DNA from: Sphingomonas sabuli
GTDB lineage: Bacteria; Pseudomonadota; Alphaproteobacteria; Sphingomonadales; Sphingomonadaceae
NCBI RefSeq assembly: GCF_014352855.1
Contig: NZ_CP060697.1
Coordinates: forward strand, 1,694,001 to 1,758,000
Reading direction: 5' to 3'
Length of the DNA: 64,000 bases
This document shows positions 26,108-35,027 of this stretch, in pieces. The notes beneath the pieces are model-generated. The model was not told the DNA's origin and did not search any database. It was given only the letters and a program-made list of their open reading frames with translations. Each line of letters begins with the position of its first letter. Within the stretch, counting starts at the first letter, position 1. The position numbers were made by a program, and so were the translations under genes.

Positions 26108-26745
26108 GCGGCGCGCTGCCGATGCGGGCGCCGCTGTTTCCGCTGGCCGGGGCGATCCTGTTTCCGCGCGCGCAATTGCCGTTGCATATCTTCGAGCCGC
26201 GCTATCGCGAGATGGTGCGCGACGCGGTCGACGGTGGGGGACATATCGCGATGGTCCAGCCGCGGGCGATCGACGACGGCGCGCGGGTCGAACCAATCTA
26301 CCCGGTCGGGTGCGTCGGCGAGATCGTCGGGCTGGAAGAGCTGGAAGACGGTCGTTTCAACATCATCCTCAACGGATCCCACCGGTTCCGCATCGTCAGC
26401 GAAGTCGACCTCGACACGCCCTATCGCAACGCCGACCTGGACCTGGCTGCGTTCGACGACCGCGAGCCGGACCCGCTCGGCCTGGCGCAGCGGGCGGAAG
26501 TGGAGCGCGAGGCGCGGCGGCTGGGCGACGCGCTCGGCCTGACGGTCGACTGGGCGGCGGTGGGCCGGCTGGACGATGAAATGCTGGTCAACGCGATCGC
26601 GCAGGTCGCGCCGTTCGACGTGTCGGCCAAGCAGGCGTTGCTGGAAGCGGAAACGCTGGACGGCCGCGCCGACATGCTGGTCCAGCTGATGCAGTTCCTG
26701 CGGTTGAGCCAGGGGACCGCCGACCTGCAGCCGACGATCCAGTAG
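26104..26745 (+). CDS. Lon N-terminal (LON substrate-binding) domain protein
   Basis: A 213-residue protein with only the Lon substrate-binding domain: LFPLAGAILFPRAQLPLHIFEPRYREMVRDA, then GCVGEIVGLEELEDGRFNIILNGSHRFRI. There is no AAA+ or protease domain. Such stand-alone domains are widespread in Alphaproteobacteria and of unknown function. The ATG at 26104 overlaps the stop of the thioredoxin-TPR gene, so both may act in proteostasis (inference). It converges on the ubiH-like gene with no space between stops. Confidence 0.92.
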   Translation: MSGALPMRAPLFPLAGAILFPRAQLPLHIFEPRYREMVRDAVDGGGHIAMVQPRAIDDGARVEPIYPVGCVGEIVGLEELEDGRFNIILNGSHRFRIVSEVDLDTPYRNADLDLAAFDDREPDPLGLAQRAEVEREARRLGDALGLTVDWAAVGRLDDEMLVNAIAQVAPFDVSAKQALLEAETLDGRADMLVQLMQFLRLSQGTADLQPTIQ

Positions 26746-26746
26746 C

Positions 26747-27961
26747 CTATATCGGCAGCCCGCGCAGGAGCAGCGGCAAGTCGCCGCTGGTGCCGCGCGC
26801 TTCGCTGGTCAGCCGGTTCTTGATCGGGCCGATCCGGTCGATCAGTCCCATGCCGAATCGGCGCACCGCCGACGCGGTGCGGCCGCGGATACCGTAGATG
26901 CGGGTCAGGCTGTCGGTCGCCACCGCCACCGACAGCGCGTCGAGCGCGCGCCAGCGCTGGTAACGATCGAGCAATTGCCGATCGCCAAGATCGAGGCCGA
27001 GCCGGGCGCCTTCGACCAGCACCTGGGCCAGGGCCGCCGCATCGCGGAAGCCGAGGTTGAGCCCCTGCCCCGCGATCGGGTGAATGGCGTGAGCCGAATC
27101 GCCGACCAGCGCCAGCCGGTCGGCGGTGATCGTCGCCGCATGGTGAAAGCCGAGCGGATAGGTCGAGCGCGGCGCGGCCAATGCGATGTCGCCGAGGAAG
27201 CCGCCCATTGCGCGGCGCGCCTCCGCCGCGAAGTCAGCTTCGTCCAGCGAGAGCATGCCGGCGGCATCCTCGTCGCGGACCGACCACACGATGGCCGAAC
27301 GATGACCGTCCGAATCATCGGTCATCGGCAGCAGGGCAAAGGGCCCGGAAGGGTAGAAAATTTCGTAGGCGACGTTGCCGTGCGGCCGTTCGTGGCGAAG
27401 CACGGAGACGATCGCCTGGTGATCGTATTTCCAGCGCGCCATGCGAATGCCGGCCTGTTCGCGCATCGGCGACCTGCGCCCGTCGGCGGCAACCAGCAGC
27501 GGTGCAGACAGCCTGCGGCCGTCGGAGAGCGACACCACCACCTTGTGTTCCGAGCGGTCGACGTCGGCGACGGTCGACTTCCACAACAGCCAGATGGTCT
27601 TGCCGGCCTCGGCCCGGGCGCGCAGCGCGGCGCGCAGGTGGCGGTTTTCGTGCATCCAGCCGAGCGCTTCGTCGTCGCCGGGTTCGAACGAGAGACCGCC
27701 GGGTTCCAGCCCGTCGGCGACCTGGATCGTGCGGATGGGACAGCCGGGGACCGGGAAATGATCGGCGACGCCGGTCGTTTCGAGCATCCGCAGCGAGCTT
27801 GACGAAACCGCGCTGGTGCGGCCGTCGAACGCCGCGTCGAGCCGCGTGTCGGGATCGGCGGGATCGACGACGATCGACGAAAGGCCGCTTGCGTCGAGCG
27901 CCGCGGCGAGCGCCAGCCCGACCAGCCCGCCGCCTAGGATGATGACGTCACTTCGGTCCAT
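26747..27961 (-). CDS. UbiH/UbiF/COQ6-family FAD-dependent ubiquinone biosynthesis monooxygenase
   Basis: A 404-residue flavoprotein hydroxylase of ubiquinone ring synthesis. It has the N-terminal VIILGGGLVGLALAAALDASG, the internal DG motif LVAADGRRSPMREQAGI, and the C-terminal ALVGDSAHAIHPIAGQGLNLGFRDAAAL, which is diagnostic. The ATG at 27961 is the true start; the very long open frame continuing leftward-upstream (to 30436) is antisense to ftsK. Which ring position it hydroxylates cannot be told from sequence. Divergent from ftsK with 126 bp between starts. Confidence 0.93.
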   Translation of the reverse strand: MDRSDVIILGGGLVGLALAAALDASGLSSIVVDPADPDTRLDAAFDGRTSAVSSSSLRMLETTGVADHFPVPGCPIRTIQVADGLEPGGLSFEPGDDEALGWMHENRHLRAALRARAEAGKTIWLLWKSTVADVDRSEHKVVVSLSDGRRLSAPLLVAADGRRSPMREQAGIRMARWKYDHQAIVSVLRHERPHGNVAYEIFYPSGPFALLPMTDDSDGHRSAIVWSVRDEDAAGMLSLDEADFAAEARRAMGGFLGDIALAAPRSTYPLGFHHAATITADRLALVGDSAHAIHPIAGQGLNLGFRDAAALAQVLVEGARLGLDLGDRQLLDRYQRWRALDALSVAVATDSLTRIYGIRGRTASAVRRFGMGLIDRIGPIKNRLTSEARGTSGDLPLLLRGLPI

Positions 27962-28087
27962 CGGCCCCAGCCCTAGCGCCGCCGGCCAGCGCTGGCGAGA
28001 GGTGGAAAATCGGGTGACGTCACGACTTTGCTTGCCCGCGAGTCCGCGAAAGGGCATTTTAGGCGCGGGATTATAAGGGTGGGACAG

Positions 28088-30400
28088 ATGGCAACGGCTG
28101 CAGCGCGGCCCCAAAAGGACCTTGGGTCGGCCTGGCGCGAGCGGGTCAGAGAGTCGATGGGCCGGTTCGTCCGGCGCGCATGGGGCGCCTTGCTGGTCGG
28201 CGTCGGCTTGGGCGGCGCGCTGGCGCTGGCGTCTCACAACAGCACCGATCCGTCCTTCACTACGGCCGCCGCCGGTCCGCCCGAAAACCTGCTGGGCAGC
28301 CCTGGCGCCTATTTCAGCGACCTGCTTTTCCTGCTGTTCGGGCTGGGGTCGATCCTGTTCCTGCCGGTGATTGCGCTGGCGGGCTTGCGGATGCTGCGGC
28401 TTGACTCGCCGGGACGCACCGGACGGTCGCTGCTGATCGCGGCCATCGCCGCACTGCTGGTCGGCGTCGCGTTGAGCCTTAACAGCGCGTCGTCCGTATC
28501 GGGCCTGCCCGGCGGCTGGGGCGGCGCGCTGGCGCTGGCGGCGAGCGGCGGCGTCGAGGCATTGATCGGGTTGATCCCAGACGAACGCTTCATCGCGCCA
28601 ACGCACCTGGCGGTGCTGATCCTGTTTGCCGTGCTGGGGCTGGTCGTCGCGTATTTCTCGCTCGGCCTGACCGAGGACGAACGCGCCTGGGTCGGCGGAA
28701 TTTTCTCCCGGTCGCCGCGGGTGCAGGCCGCGCCGCGCAAGACCGAACGCCGGCGCGACGAGCGCGCCCCTGCCGCGCCGCCCGAGCCGCGTCCGTCGGT
28801 CGCAGTCGCCGAGCCGGCCGCGGCGCCCGCGAAGTCGAAGAGCGCGTCGGCCCGCAAGTCGGCGCAGCCCGGCCTGGCGCTGGGCGACAGCTACGTCCTG
28901 CCCGACGTCGCCTTGCTCGCCGACGCACCGGAAAAGGGCCGCAACACGATCGACCGGCCGGCGCTCGAGCGGAACGCCAAGATCCTCGAGGCGGTGCTGG
29001 AGGACTTCAATGTCCGCGGCAACATCGTCGAGGTCCGCCCCGGCCCGGTGGTCACGATGTACGAGCTGGAACCCGCAAGCGGCATCAAGGCCAGCCGGGT
29101 CATCGCGCTGGCCGACGACATTGCCCGCAACATGCAGGCCATCTCCGCCCGCGTCGCGATCATTCCCGGCCGCAGCGTCATCGGCATCGAACTGCCCAAC
29201 CCCAAGCGCGAGATGGTCGCGCTGTCCGAAATCATCGCCAGCGACGAGTTCGCCGACGCCGATTCCTCGCTGCCCCTGGTGCTGGGCAAGAACATCGGCG
29301 GCGATCCGATCGTCGCCGACCTGGCGCCGATGCCGCATCTGCTGGTCGCCGGCACCACCGGATCGGGCAAGTCGGTCGGGCTCAACTGCATGATCCTGTC
29401 GCTTTTGTACCGGCTCAATCCCGACCAGTGCCGGATGATCATGATCGATCCCAAGATGCTGGAATTGAGCATCTACGAAGGCATCCCGCACCTGCTGGCG
29501 CCGGTGGTGACCGAGCCAGGCAAGGCGATCCGCGCGCTCAAGTGGACGGTCGAACAGATGGAGGAGCGCTATCGCATGATGGCCAATCTTGGCGTCCGTT
29601 CGCTTGCCAGCTTCAACCAGAAGGTGCGCGACGCCAAGGCCAAGGGCGCCAATCTCGGGCGGCGGGTGCAGACCGGCTATAACGCTGAGACCGGCCAGCC
29701 GATCTACGAGATGGAAAGCCTGGAATATGAGGTTCTGCCGCAGATCGTCGTGGTGGTGGACGAGCTGGCCGACCTGATGATGACCGCCGGCAAGGAGGTC
29801 GAGTTCCTGATCCAGCGGCTGGCGCAGAAGGCGCGCGCGGCGGGCATCCACCTGATCATGGCGACGCAGCGGCCGTCGGTCGACGTCATCACCGGCGTCA
29901 TCAAGGCGAATCTGCCGACCCGCATTTCCTTCCAGGTCACCAGCAAGATCGATTCGCGCACCATCCTTGGCGAGCAGGGGGCGGAGCAGCTGCTGGGCAA
30001 GGGCGACATGCTCTACATGCCCGGCGGCAAGCAGATCCTGCGCGTCCACGGCCCGTTCGTCGCCGACGAGGAGGTGCGCGCCGTCGCCGAACATTGGCGC
30101 AAGCAGGGCACGCCCGAATATATCCAGGCGGTGACCGAAGAGCCGGCGGACGGCGATTATCTGTTCGATGGGCAGCCGACTGGCGAGGACGATCCGGAGA
30201 CGCAATTGTACCGCAAGGCGGTGCAGATCGTCGCCGAAAGCCAGAAGGCGTCGGTCAGTTACCTGCAGCGGCAGCTGCGCGTCGGCTACAACAGCGCCGC
30301 GCGGCTGATCGAGCGGATGGAAAAGGACGGGAAGGTCGGCATGCCCGACCATGTCGGACGCCGCGAAGTGCTGATCGACCCGGACGGCCACCCGATCTAG
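28088..30400 (+). CDS. ftsK: DNA translocase FtsK
   Basis: Septum-located DNA pump that helps chromosome dimer resolution and terminus segregation. The 770-residue protein has an N-terminal membrane region with four hydrophobic segments (about residues 25-185), a short Ala/Pro linker, and the RecA-like motor with Walker A GTTGSGKSVGLN and Walker B VVVVDELADLMM. The C-terminal gamma winged helix (SVSYLQRQLRVGYNSAARLIERMEKDGKVG) reads KOPS-type signals. The ATG at 28088 begins the family N-terminus. The linker is short, as in other Alphaproteobacteria. Confidence 0.97.
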   Translation: MATAAARPQKDLGSAWRERVRESMGRFVRRAWGALLVGVGLGGALALASHNSTDPSFTTAAAGPPENLLGSPGAYFSDLLFLLFGLGSILFLPVIALAGLRMLRLDSPGRTGRSLLIAAIAALLVGVALSLNSASSVSGLPGGWGGALALAASGGVEALIGLIPDERFIAPTHLAVLILFAVLGLVVAYFSLGLTEDERAWVGGIFSRSPRVQAAPRKTERRRDERAPAAPPEPRPSVAVAEPAAAPAKSKSASARKSAQPGLALGDSYVLPDVALLADAPEKGRNTIDRPALERNAKILEAVLEDFNVRGNIVEVRPGPVVTMYELEPASGIKASRVIALADDIARNMQAISARVAIIPGRSVIGIELPNPKREMVALSEIIASDEFADADSSLPLVLGKNIGGDPIVADLAPMPHLLVAGTTGSGKSVGLNCMILSLLYRLNPDQCRMIMIDPKMLELSIYEGIPHLLAPVVTEPGKAIRALKWTVEQMEERYRMMANLGVRSLASFNQKVRDAKAKGANLGRRVQTGYNAETGQPIYEMESLEYEVLPQIVVVVDELADLMMTAGKEVEFLIQRLAQKARAAGIHLIMATQRPSVDVITGVIKANLPTRISFQVTSKIDSRTILGEQGAEQLLGKGDMLYMPGGKQILRVHGPFVADEEVRAVAEHWRKQGTPEYIQAVTEEPADGDYLFDGQPTGEDDPETQLYRKAVQIVAESQKASVSYLQRQLRVGYNSAARLIERMEKDGKVGMPDHVGRREVLIDPDGHPI

Positions 30401-30482
30401 GCTGAACGCGGGGGAACCGCCGGGTTCAGAGCGCATTCAACGGCCGAGCGCCAAGTATGGCGTAACTTCCAAGGAGCTTTGA

Positions 30483-31115
30483 ATGTCATTTCCTACCCGT
30501 TTCGCGCGCGCCCTCGTTCCTGCTGCAATAGTGGCGGTTGCGGCGCCGGTCGCGGTGCAGGCCGCTTCGACGTCCGCCGACATGGCGCTGGTCGCGTCGC
30601 ACCTTCGCTCGACCAGTTCGATGACGGCCAACTTCGTCCAGACCGACAACAAGGGCCAGACGCTGAGCGGTTCGCTCAAGCTCAAGCGGCCGGGCCGGAT
30701 CCGCTTCGAATATGCCAAGGGCGTCAACGTCCTGCTGGTCGCCGACGGCACGAAGCTGAACTTCATCGATTACGAGGTCGGCCAGAAGTCGAGCTGGGCG
30801 CTCAACAAGACTCCGCTTGGCGTGCTGTTGTCGAACAATCCGGACCTGAAGCGGATCGCCCGCATCCTGCCGTCGCAGGACAAGCGCATCATGGTCGTTC
30901 GCGCGGTCGACCCGACGCATCCCGAATATGGCAAGCTGATCCTGGCGTTCATCCGCGACGGCTCCGCGCCCGGCGGGCTGAAGCTGTACGGCTGGACCGC
31001 GGTAGACGCACAGGGCAAGCAGACGATCGTGAAGCTGTCCAATCAGCGTTACAACGTCGCGGTCCCGGCCGGCGCCTTCACCTATGCCGAGCCGAAAAAG
31101 GGCAAGCGCAGCTAA
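30483..31115 (+). CDS. lolA: Outer-membrane lipoprotein carrier protein LolA
   Basis: A 210-residue periplasmic carrier that moves lipoproteins from LolCDE to the outer membrane. A signal peptide (about 25 residues, to VAVQAAS) is followed by SMTANFVQTDNKGQTLSGSLKLKRPGRIRFEY, the LolA/OutMLP_carr signature, and beta segments to the C-terminus. A good ribosome binding site AAGGAG precedes the ATG by 6 bases. It lies 82 bp after ftsK in the same direction and could share its transcript. Confidence 0.93.
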   Translation: MSFPTRFARALVPAAIVAVAAPVAVQAASTSADMALVASHLRSTSSMTANFVQTDNKGQTLSGSLKLKRPGRIRFEYAKGVNVLLVADGTKLNFIDYEVGQKSSWALNKTPLGVLLSNNPDLKRIARILPSQDKRIMVVRAVDPTHPEYGKLILAFIRDGSAPGGLKLYGWTAVDAQGKQTIVKLSNQRYNVAVPAGAFTYAEPKKGKRS

Positions 31116-31286
31116 GACGAGGCAAAGGCGGGCCGAGACGCGCCGAAAAGCGTAGCAGATAAAAACCTGTTCATCGGCCCGTCAGCTACCCGGACGTAAC
31201 CTATTTAAGGTTGCCGGTACGGGCGTAGGGGTTTCCCCCTGTTACCCTTTGCCCTCGACAATCCCTTGCGTGACGAACGCTTGGTC
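31116..31286. other. Structured intergenic region between lolA and xth, possible small RNA
   Basis: No reading frame of note. It holds an inverted repeat CGGGCCGA (31129-31136) / TCGGCCCG (31174-31181), a small AACCT-ATTTA-AGGTT hairpin near 31198-31212, a GGGGTTTCCCCC palindrome near 31231, and it ends in a strong terminator-like hairpin. The build-up of stems before a terminator suggests either a long lolA 3' UTR or an independent small RNA. I do not recognise a known RNA family. Confidence 0.35.
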
Positions 31287-31326
31287 GGCCCTCGCTCCAT
31301 GCCCCCGGAGCGGGGGCCTTTCCTTT
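31287..31326 (+). terminator. Rho-independent terminator upstream of xth
   Basis: GGCCCTCGCTCC (31287-31298) pairs with GGAGCGGGGGCC (31307-31318) through a 12-bp stem with one G-U, an 8-nt loop, and a following TTTCCTTT. It ends the lolA transcript or a small RNA in the same spacer. Confidence 0.8.
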
Positions 31327-31362
31327 GCGGCGCGGCACAGTCGGGGCTAAGCGGCAGCGAAC

Positions 31363-32154
31363 ATGGCCAGCCTGAAGATCGCATCCTGGAACATCAATTC
31401 GGTCCGTGCGCGCAGCACGATCGTCGAGCGCCTGATCGTCGAGGAGCAGCCCGACGTCCTGTGCCTGCAGGAAACGAAGGTGCTGGATGACATCTTCCCG
31501 ACCGAGATGTTCCACCGCCACGGCTTCACCCACATCGCGCTTAATGGACAGCGGATGCATCATGGCGTCGCCATCCTCAGCCGCGTGCCGCTGGACGAGC
31601 ATGGGCGCCACGACTGGCAGGACAATGGCGAGGCGCGGCATGTCGGCGTGCGCCTGCCCAACGGAATCCGGCTGGAGAACGTCTACGTCCCCGCCGGCGG
31701 CGACACACCCGATCGCACCGTCAATCCGAAGTTCGGACAGAAGCTGGATTTCATCGAGCGCATGACGCGCTGGTCCGAGACGCTGCGTGAGCCGACGCTG
31801 ATCGTTGGCGATTTCAATGTCGCGCCGCTGGAATGCGACGTGTGGAGCCACAAAGCGCTGATCAACGTGGTGAGCCACACCCCGGTCGAGGTCGACGCGC
31901 TGAACCGGTTGCAGCAGGCGCACGACTGGATCGACATCGGCCGCCGGTTCGTGCCCGCGCCGGAGCGCAATTTCACCTGGTGGAGCTATCGGTCGCCCGA
32001 CTTCACCCGCAACGACCGCGGCCGGCGGCTGGACCACATGTGGGCATCGCCCGTGCTCGCCGGCCATTTGGCCGGCCACCGCGTGCTGGAGCCGTGCCGC
32101 AGCTGGGAACGGCCGTCGGACCATGTCCCATTGATCTGCGAGATCGACGTTTGA
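31363..32154 (+). CDS. xth: Exodeoxyribonuclease III
   Basis: AP endonuclease/3'-5' exonuclease of base excision repair. The 263-residue EEP-fold protein has IASWNINSVRAR, LCLQETKVLDDIFP with the metal-binding Glu, LIVGDFNVAPLECDVW, and the final RRLDHMWAS and PSDHVPLICEI with the catalytic Asp-His. Starts at ATG 31363 just after the terminator. Its stop overlaps the ribA start (TTGA). Confidence 0.96.
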   Translation: MASLKIASWNINSVRARSTIVERLIVEEQPDVLCLQETKVLDDIFPTEMFHRHGFTHIALNGQRMHHGVAILSRVPLDEHGRHDWQDNGEARHVGVRLPNGIRLENVYVPAGGDTPDRTVNPKFGQKLDFIERMTRWSETLREPTLIVGDFNVAPLECDVWSHKALINVVSHTPVEVDALNRLQQAHDWIDIGRRFVPAPERNFTWWSYRSPDFTRNDRGRRLDHMWASPVLAGHLAGHRVLEPCRSWERPSDHVPLICEIDV

Positions 32155-33200
32155 CCGACGCCGGCCCGATCGCCCGCGCCATCGCGGCCCTGAAGGCAGG
32201 CCGGGCGGTACGGATCGAATCCGCAACCCCGATGACCGTGCTGTCGGTCGAGACCGCGACCCCGCAGATGCTGGCCATCGCCGACCCGGCGGGTAGCGCG
32301 CCGCTGCTTATCAGCGGCCGGCGCGCCGCGGCCTTGTCGCTGGCCAATCGGCGCGATGCTGCCGACCCGGCCGAACCGGTGCTAATCGAGCGCAGCAACT
32401 GGCTTGACGTCGATAACGCCCGCTCCCTGGCCGACCCGTCGCGCGACGGCAGCCGTGCGCCGATCGGACCCCTTGCGCCGACCGCCCTCGATCGCCCCGA
32501 CGAAGCGCGGGCCGCGCTCAAGCTTGCCAGGCTGGCGGGTTTGATGCCGGCGCTGTGGCTGGTCGAGGCCGATACCGCGACGGGCCTGGAGATGACTGCG
32601 CTGGCCGGCGCCGGGGCGGAGGTGACCGAAGTGGCGCGGGCGCGCCTGCCGTTGGAGGACATGCCCGACACGCAAATCGTCGCCTTCCGTGCCAGCGACG
32701 ACGGGCAGGAACATGTGGCGCTGATCGTCGGAGCATTTGGCGGCAAGCCGCCGCTGGTGCGGTTGCACAGCGAATGCCTGACCGGCGACGTGTTCGGGTC
32801 GCTCAAATGCGATTGCGGTCCGCAGTTGCGCCATGCGTTGCGGCTGATCGCGGCCGCGGGTGGCGGCGTCCTGCTCTACCTGCGGCAGGAGGGGCGCGGC
32901 ATCGGCCTTGCCAACAAGTTGCGCGCTTATGCCCTGCAGGATCGCGGCTTCGACACGGTCGACGCCAACCTTCGGCTGGGCTTTGCCGACGATGAGCGCG
33001 AGTACGCGCATGCGGCGGCGATCCTCAAGGCGCTGGGCATCGATACGGTGCGGCTGCTGACCAACAATCCGGCCAAGGCGGTGGGACTAGAGCAGGCCGG
33101 GATCGGGATTGCCGAGCGCGTCGGCCACCACATGCCGGCCAATCCGCACAACGCGGATTATCTGGCGACCAAACGCGCGCGGAGCGGCCACCTGGACTAA
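32151..33200 (+). CDS. ribA: GTP cyclohydrolase II with a degenerate N-terminal domain
   Basis: First enzyme of riboflavin synthesis. The C-terminal ~200 residues have the zinc site CLTGDVFGSLKCDCG, then YLRQEGRGIGLANKLRAYALQDRG, LRLGFADDEREY and the final RLLTNNPAKAVGLE. The first ~140 residues resemble the scaffold of a 3,4-dihydroxy-2-butanone 4-phosphate synthase without its catalytic motifs, so this part is probably not an active RibB. The TTG at 32151 overlaps the xth stop (TTGA), a weak start that could limit translation. 349 residues. The stop overlaps that of the convergent HAD gene. Confidence 0.9.
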   Translation: MTDAGPIARAIAALKAGRAVRIESATPMTVLSVETATPQMLAIADPAGSAPLLISGRRAAALSLANRRDAADPAEPVLIERSNWLDVDNARSLADPSRDGSRAPIGPLAPTALDRPDEARAALKLARLAGLMPALWLVEADTATGLEMTALAGAGAEVTEVARARLPLEDMPDTQIVAFRASDDGQEHVALIVGAFGGKPPLVRLHSECLTGDVFGSLKCDCGPQLRHALRLIAAAGGGVLLYLRQEGRGIGLANKLRAYALQDRGFDTVDANLRLGFADDEREYAHAAAILKALGIDTVRLLTNNPAKAVGLEQAGIGIAERVGHHMPANPHNADYLATKRARSGHLD

Positions 33201-33859
33201 AGGAAGCGGGCCGCCAGCTCGTCGAAGCTGCGGACGCAGGCCGGGGCACCGGCCCCGATCAGCCGCGCCTCATGCCCGTCGCGGCAATGCGATCCGGCGA
33301 GAAGGCCGACCACCTGCGCGCCGCTGGCGACGGCACCTTCGATTCCGACCGGCGAATCCTCGACGATCAGCGTGTCGGCGATTGGTATGCCAAGCCGGTC
33401 CGCGGCGAACAGATAGATGTCGGGTGCGGGTTTCATCCGCTGCACATGGTCGCGGCCGCTGTAGACATGCTCGCCGAACCGATCGCGCAGGCCGAGATGG
33501 TCGAGATGCCCGGTTAGCCAGCGGGTCGTCGCCGACGAGGCCACGGCAATCGGGAAGTCGGCGGGAAGCGCGCGAATGAATGCCGACGCGCCGCTGACTT
33601 CGGCGATGCCGTCACGCAGATAGGCCATGCCGCGTTGCAGCCGCGCCTCGCGAAAGCCGTCCGGCGGATTACCGTCCGTCCAGTCGTGAATGGCCTGTTC
33701 GAACGCATCGCCGGCCAGGCCCATGAAATTCTCGATCGCGTCTTCCGGACGGGTCGGGTGGCCGGCCTTCGTCAGGTAATCGGCCATGAAACTGTTGCCG
33801 GCCCATTCGCTGTCGATGAGCACGCCGTCGAAATCGAACAGGATCGCGCGCGGCTTCAT
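33197..33859 (-). CDS. HAD-superfamily hydrolase (phosphatase-like)
   Basis: A 220-residue HAD subfamily IA hydrolase with motif I ILFDFDGVLIDSE, a helical cap, motif II VASSA, motif III Lys in RMKPAPDIYLFAADRLG, and motif IV VEDSPVGIEGAVASGA. It resembles beta-phosphoglucomutase/CbbY-like phosphatases; the substrate is unknown. It overlaps the YggS-type gene upstream (ATGA) and forms a two-gene leftward unit with it. Confidence 0.92.
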   Translation of the reverse strand: MKPRAILFDFDGVLIDSEWAGNSFMADYLTKAGHPTRPEDAIENFMGLAGDAFEQAIHDWTDGNPPDGFREARLQRGMAYLRDGIAEVSGASAFIRALPADFPIAVASSATTRWLTGHLDHLGLRDRFGEHVYSGRDHVQRMKPAPDIYLFAADRLGIPIADTLIVEDSPVGIEGAVASGAQVVGLLAGSHCRDGHEARLIGAGAPACVRSFDELAARFL

Positions 33860-34515
33860 GCGTCCTCGAACATCGCCGTGCCAACCCGGATCGCGGTCGC
33901 GCCAAGCATGACCGCGGCGCGATAGTCCGACGACATGCCCATGCTGAGCCCGGCGACACCATGGTCACCGGCGATCTTTCCCAACAGGGCGAAGAAGGGC
34001 GACGGTTCGAGCCCCAGCGGCGGGATGCACATCAAGCCGGCCAGCGGCAGCGGCGAACTGCGCACGGCCGCCACGAATCCTTCGACCTCTCCAATCGGGA
34101 CGCCGCCCTTTTGCGGCTCGTCGCCGATGTTGACCTGCACGTAAACGGACGGCGATCGGCCCGCCTTGTCCGCTTCGCGGGTGAGCGCCTGCAGCAGCGA
34201 CGGGCGGTCGAGCGAATGAATGACGTCAAACAGCTTCACCGCCTCCGCCGCCTTGTTCGATTGCAGCTGGCCGATGCAGTGCAGCGTCACGCCCGGATGC
34301 CGAGCAAGCAGCGACGGCCACTTGTCGAGCGCTTCGGGCACGCGGCTTTCGCCGAAATCGCGCTGGCCGGCCGCGATCAGCGCCTCGGCCTCCTCGGCGG
34401 TGCGCGTTTTGCTGACCGCGATCAGCGTGACGTCCGCGGGATCGCGCTTGGCCAGCCGGGCGGCGGACGCGATGCCTTCGAGGATGGATTGCCGGCGGCC
34501 GGCAGCGCTGTTCAT
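33856..34515 (-). CDS. YggS/PROSC-type pyridoxal-phosphate homeostasis protein
   Basis: A 219-residue PLP-binding TIM-barrel protein that balances free PLP and amino acid pools; it has no known enzyme activity. Signatures are the PLP lysine in LIAVSKTRTAEE, FGESRVPEALDKW (family 'GENyvqe'), HCIGQLQSNK, and LSMGMSSDYRAAVMLGATAIRVGTAMF at the C-terminus. Divergent from the ThiE-like gene with 23 bp between starts, so promoters must lie inside the flanking genes. Confidence 0.95.
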   Translation of the reverse strand: MNSAAGRRQSILEGIASAARLAKRDPADVTLIAVSKTRTAEEAEALIAAGQRDFGESRVPEALDKWPSLLARHPGVTLHCIGQLQSNKAAEAVKLFDVIHSLDRPSLLQALTREADKAGRSPSVYVQVNIGDEPQKGGVPIGEVEGFVAAVRSSPLPLAGLMCIPPLGLEPSPFFALLGKIAGDHGVAGLSMGMSSDYRAAVMLGATAIRVGTAMFEDA

Positions 34516-34538
34516 CGCGACCGGCTATAGGAAGGGCG

Positions 34539-35024
34539 ATGTCGACCCGCCACCCACTTCCCCGCCAATGGCTGGTAATCGCCCCGCGCACGCCCGATCC
34601 ACTGGCGGCCGCGGCGCGGATGCCGCGCGGCAGCGGCATCCTGATCGTCGACGCCTGCCTGGCGCGGGCGGACCGCGTGACTTTGCGCCGGATTGCGCGG
34701 CGCCGCGGGCTGTTGGTCGTCGAAGACGATGGCGACCGGGTCGCTCGCGTCCACAGCATGCGCGAACTGCGGCGCGCCGGGAGCCGCCGGACGAAGTGGA
34801 TTTTCCTGTCGCCGCTATTCCCGACCGCAAGCCATCCGGGCGCGGCTCCATTACCGCTGATGCGCGCCGCGACGCTGGCGCGATTGGCGGCCGTACCGGT
34901 GGTGGCGCTGGGCGGAATGAGGGCGCGCCGCTTTGCGCGGGTGCACCGGCTGGGCTTTGCCGGTTGGGCGGGGATCGATGCTTATGCCGGCAAGGGCCGC
35001 GCCGTCAGGCGCGCGCCGGCGTGA
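34539..35024 (+). CDS. ThiE/TenI-like protein, shortened
   Basis: A 161-residue protein similar to the C-terminal half of thiamine-phosphate synthase: FLSPLFPTASHPGAAPLP, VPVVALGGMRARRF and a final GWAGIDAY, corresponding to the ThiE 'SP.F.T.T' and 'AIGG' strands. ThiE is normally about 210 residues; here the NDR..LA..GADGVHLGQ region is contracted to VVEDDGDRVARVHS, so the diphosphate and magnesium site looks lost. More likely a TenI-type relative or decayed paralogue than a working ThiE. Converges on the beta-barrel candidate. Confidence 0.65.
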   Translation: MSTRHPLPRQWLVIAPRTPDPLAAAARMPRGSGILIVDACLARADRVTLRRIARRRGLLVVEDDGDRVARVHSMRELRRAGSRRTKWIFLSPLFPTASHPGAAPLPLMRAATLARLAAVPVVALGGMRARRFARVHRLGFAGWAGIDAYAGKGRAVRRAPA

Positions 35025-35027
35025 CCG

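Noticed and set aside
26747..30436. One very long leftward open frame that could read as a 1229-residue gene
   Set aside because: Only its last third (from the ATG at 27961) is a real protein, the UbiH-like monooxygenase. The rest is antisense to ftsK and has no motif; GC-rich DNA keeps such frames open.
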